Of a DNA stretch of 64,000 nucleotides, positions 60,771 through 64,000 are shown in pieces. Source of the stretch: Onchidella celtica (lineage: Eukaryota > Mollusca > Gastropoda > Systellommatophora > Onchidiidae); the NCBI GenBank assembly GCA_963931925.1, contig OZ007572.1, forward strand, positions 22,554,730 through 22,618,729, written 5' to 3'. Every line of letters begins with the position of its first letter. Within the stretch, counting starts at the first letter, position 1. The position numbers and the translations under genes were made by a program. The notes under the pieces were generated by a model. It was not told the origin of the DNA. It ran no database searches and saw nothing but the letters and a program-made list of their open reading frames with translations.

Positions 60771-61474
60771 ATTGAAATTTACGTGGATAAATCAACAGTA
60801 ATATTGATAACTAGTTGAGTACCTGTTCGATGAACAGGTTTGTGTAGTTTTTTTGTGTTTTTTTTTTTTTGTTGTAAAACTTAAGACGCCTGTGAACTAA
60901 GACAGGCATTAATGCTGCATATAGCTTATAAGAGAGATGCAAAACAAAGGACACGACCTCAGACCGAAAGGAATAAGAACAAAAGCCGAGATGCGTATAG
61001 GGTCATCCCCAAAACTCAGCGATAGGAGTAGTGCGCACTGAAAATTTTCAGGAAGTGATGATGTCATAAAAACCTACAGCATGTCAACAGTCTCTGATGT
61101 CAATGAGCCTAGTGAAAATTGGGGAAACAATAACTTTCCAATAAAAAAAAAAAAAGAACTACATCGATTTGAGACCTATTAAAAACTGTGCACTCTAACA
61201 TCCATTCTGATGCACCATATAAAATTTGAAGTCTGAGTGTTGAGTGGTTCAGAAGCCTTTTGCAACGAAAAATCTCAAGTCCACAAATATAATAAGTGTA
61301 GATGTCACCATACACTGCAGACAAAGAATTCACCAGCATCAAATTACAGTTTGTTTTCTTGACGTTGTTGTTGTTATTTTACGTGTATTTGTTCCACATG
61401 CTTTTCGGTGTTTAAATTTTGGCTGAAAGCGTACCGAGGCAGGTCTATCTTACGTCTTGTTTTGACTCAGTGGG

Positions 61475-61564
<90 letters not shown>

Positions 61565-61780
61565 TTCTTTCCGTCGTTTTGACGCGCTCGAACCGGTTGA
61601 GAGAGACCCGTTTCGGTCTCGTCAGCTCGCGAGGTTCCGTTGAACTCTTATACACTAGTAGGCAAAACAGAGTTGATTCAGTTTGCCACCGGCTTTGAAA
61701 TTTATGTGAATAAATCAACAGTAATGTTAATAATGTCACCCTTATACACTGCAGACAAAGAATTCACCAACATCAAATTT
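60771..61780 (+). repeat. Dispersed direct repeats
   Basis: GAAATTTACGTGGATAAATC at about 60774 recurs as GAAATTTATGTGAATAAATC near 61697. ACACTGCAGACAAAGAATTC with a following CACCA(G/A)CATCAAAT occurs near 61312 and 61747. Both pairs keep the same order, as if pieces of one repeat were duplicated and rearranged around the CT microsatellite. Confidence 0.65.
61479..61564. repeat. (CT)n microsatellite
   Basis: About 85 bases of CT repeat with two single-base interruptions. Open frames through it encode only Ser/Leu or Arg/Glu repeats. Confidence 0.97.
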
Positions 61781-62791
61781 TTTTTTCTTGGTCGTTGTTG
61801 TTATTTTTCATTCCGTTTTTTCCACCCACACCGGCCGCATAAGCTTCTGGATGAGAGAATACTGGTCGAGTTGACCTAGGTAATGGTAGACGTGTCCGCT
61901 ATCGTCTAACATGTATTCGGTTGATTTACGGGGTGTAGCAGATGACTACCAGTAATGAAAAATACAAACGGCAGACAATACACAATTAATCTATGTGGCC
62001 GTATTCATAATTCATAGACATTGCGTTAATTAAAGTAAAACATACGTTTTGTTAGCGCAAGAAATTGGGAAAAAAATGGTATTCATAAACAATGCGTTAG
62101 ATTTTCACTACCCAGGTTCTAAAGACAACAATCAATACTGTAAACACTACAAATGACGATCAACGAAGGCAAACAAATTGTCCCTAGTGGCGCGATGAAC
62201 ATAAACGTTTCGCTCAGTAGGATAATGGTGACAGCCACAACAATGAAAATGGATGCCAATTGTCAGAGATTTAGTACAATGGTTTTCATGGCAGGATAAT
62301 GAGATGGGACACAAAGTTTTATCGTTTAAAAGCTTGATGTAGTGTTGGTATTCTTGTCTATTTGCTAAATCGATGAGCACTATTTGAACATACTGCTACA
62401 TAATACATGTATTAGTATGGCTAATTATCAGGTGTAGAAATGTGGGCGGATCTGACAAAACCGGGCTAAATATTGAAATTTCACACCTCTTTAAAGAAGC
62501 AAAATAAAACATTTCTAAGAAGATTTGAAGCAAACTATTTTAAGTGAACGCAGAAAAATGGCTAATCTTTCATTTTATAAGCAAATCTCAATTTCCATAG
62601 ATCCCCCCCCCCCCCCCTTTTCAGGAATTTGGTCCTTCCATTTGAGCCCGATTTCGTCAGATCCACGCATCAATGCGTACGCTCGGAGAGGGGAGATGAA
62701 AAGGGGGAGGGCGGGGGAACTGGGAACTGTGCATTCGCATTCCAGTTATGGTAATCAGTTTTAAAAGTTTGGTTTTATCTTCGTTTTTTCA
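61781..62791. other. No gene recognised
   Basis: Non-coding sequence with a C run at 62604-62618 and short open frames without motifs. Confidence 0.5.
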
Positions 62792-62985
62792 ACGAAATAA
62801 GTTGTAGGATTATGGGCGATAATGCAACGAAATAAGTTGTAGGATTATGGGCGATGTTTGCGTTGCAACGATGTAAGTTGTATGATTATCTGCGGTGTTT
62901 CTAGTGCAACGAAATATGTTGTAGGATTGTGGGCGATGTTTTTACTGCAACAAAGTAAGTTGTAGGATTATGGGCGATGTTGCTG
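62792..62985. repeat. Minisatellite, about four to five copies
   Basis: Units contain CAACGAAATAAGTTGTAGG, ATTATGGGCGATGTTT and variants, with spacing of about 40-50 bases and changing unit length. Copies are diverged, unlike the nearly perfect array at the right edge. Confidence 0.85.
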
Positions 62986-63495
62986 ACGAAACAGTAAATA
63001 TGCACGTACTATTCAAAATGCCACCTTGAAGCATGGACACTCATCATTATAATGACCGCATGCTCGCACAAAGAAGGGAATAAAAGAGCTGAAGCCAAGC
63101 GTGTATGAAAAGCATAACACAAAGAGAGAAACGGCAAAGATCGCCCAACTCAAGCGTATTATTTTATGGGTGTCCACTTTTTGCAGTTCCAGAGCCTGAG
63201 CGACATCTCGGAATTATATTTCAGTATCGGCCGATGCCTCGGCAGAAACTAAATTAAACGGAACAGACTTCATTAGTTCTGTACAGGTTACGGTTGACAC
63301 TGGGATCATGACGTTACGATCGCAGGCTTTGGTAGAATTAGAGTAAATAGAAATTGGTTAGTAAAAATTGTGTCTCTCTTATTTGCCTTCCAGTGTTTGA
63401 ATGAAAATTTAAGTCATTTTTTGTCAGTTAATCAACAACATTAAGAACTGACAAACAGCAGATGACAAAACAGTAAATCACACGGATCTATAGTA

Positions 63496-64000
63496 CAACA
63501 GCCAACACAACCAACAGCCAACACAACCAACAGCCAACACAACCAACAGCCAACACAACCAACAGCCAACACAACCAACAGCCAACACAACCAACAGCCA
63601 ACACAACCAACAGCCAACACAACCAACAGCCAACACAACCAACAGCCAACACAACCAACAGCCAACACAACCAACAGCCAACACAACCAACAGCCAACAC
63701 AACCAACAGCCAACACAACCAACAGCCAACACAACCAACAGCCAACACAACCAACAGCCAACACAACCAACAGCCAACACAACCAACAGCCAACACAACC
63801 AACAGCCAACACAACCAACAGCCAACACAACCAACAGCCAACACAACCAACAGCCAACACAACCAACAGCCAACACAACCAACAGCCAACACAACCAACA
63901 GCCAACACAACCAACAGCCAACACAACCAACAGCCAACACAACCAACAGCCAACACAACCAACAGCCAACACAACCAACAGCCAACACAACCAACAGCCA
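63496..64000. repeat. 16-bp minisatellite, about 31 copies, runs off the edge
   Basis: The unit CAACAGCCAACACAAC repeats without a visible change for about 505 bases to the end of the window. Because 16 is not a multiple of three, all three frames on the minus strand give the same Cys/Trp/Leu/Val/Gly-rich 16-residue repeat and stay open. These frames are a by-product of the repeat and I do not call them genes. The true array length cannot be seen here. Confidence 0.97.

Noticed and set aside
61408-61739. Ser/Leu-rich and Arg/Glu-rich frames
   Set aside because: Translated CT microsatellite with short random flanks.
63441-63994. Three long minus-strand open frames of 168-177 codons
   Set aside because: They are translations of the 16-bp repeat in three frames with the same repeated peptide. 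The open length follows from the repeat lacking stop codons.

Overview
This looks like a gene-poor stretch of a nuclear genome from an animal, most likely a marine invertebrate. The evidence is one spliced gene with good GT/AG junctions, decayed non-LTR retrotransposons, TTAA-flanked piggyBac-like elements, hAT-like miniature elements, tRNA-like SINE heads, microsatellites and many long C or G runs. A mollusc would fit, but I cannot fix the phylum. Nothing points to a bacterial or viral genome: there are no operons, no ribosome-binding sites and no dense coding.

Layout. 1-19.9 kb is repeat-dominated. It holds a perfect 37-bp hairpin (1.1 kb), a truncated CR1/L2-like LINE (3.3-4.7 kb), a MITE (7.4 kb), a piggyBac-derived element (8.7-9.3 kb), a second LINE (9.5-12.4 kb) carrying a nested fragment of a third LINE with a clear target-site duplication, a 35-bp-TIR MITE (13.9 kb) and a hAT-like MITE (16.8 kb). 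20.1-26.8 kb on the minus strand holds the main gene. I assembled four exons whose phases join exactly into 3,372 coding bases (1,123 residues), encoding a basic, serine-rich, probably nuclear protein with one C2HC zinc finger. One of its introns contains a second piggyBac-derived element, and its first exon has a broken duplicate next to it.

27-38 kb holds a weak kelch-like exon, tandem duplications, an RTE-like LINE tail interrupted by a microsatellite, a threefold 187-bp tandem repeat and two 1.31-kb LTR-like direct repeats 4.55 kb apart. 38-64 kb is mostly without genes. It contains a poly-G/poly-C bounded segment (40.2-41.1 kb), a DIRS-like reverse transcriptase fragment (44.0 kb), two in-phase minus-strand exons with a zinc-finger motif (46.2-46.8 kb), foldback elements, tRNA-like sequences, large microsatellites and a near-perfect 16-bp minisatellite running off the right edge.

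I found no convincing new multi-gene system. The best leads are the four-exon gene with its duplicated exon, the LTR-like repeats with a conserved RNA stem but a diverged loop, the perfect hairpin, and two piggyBac derivatives that both keep only the acidic transposase N-terminus. All identifications are by reading motifs and splice signals; no database search was possible.
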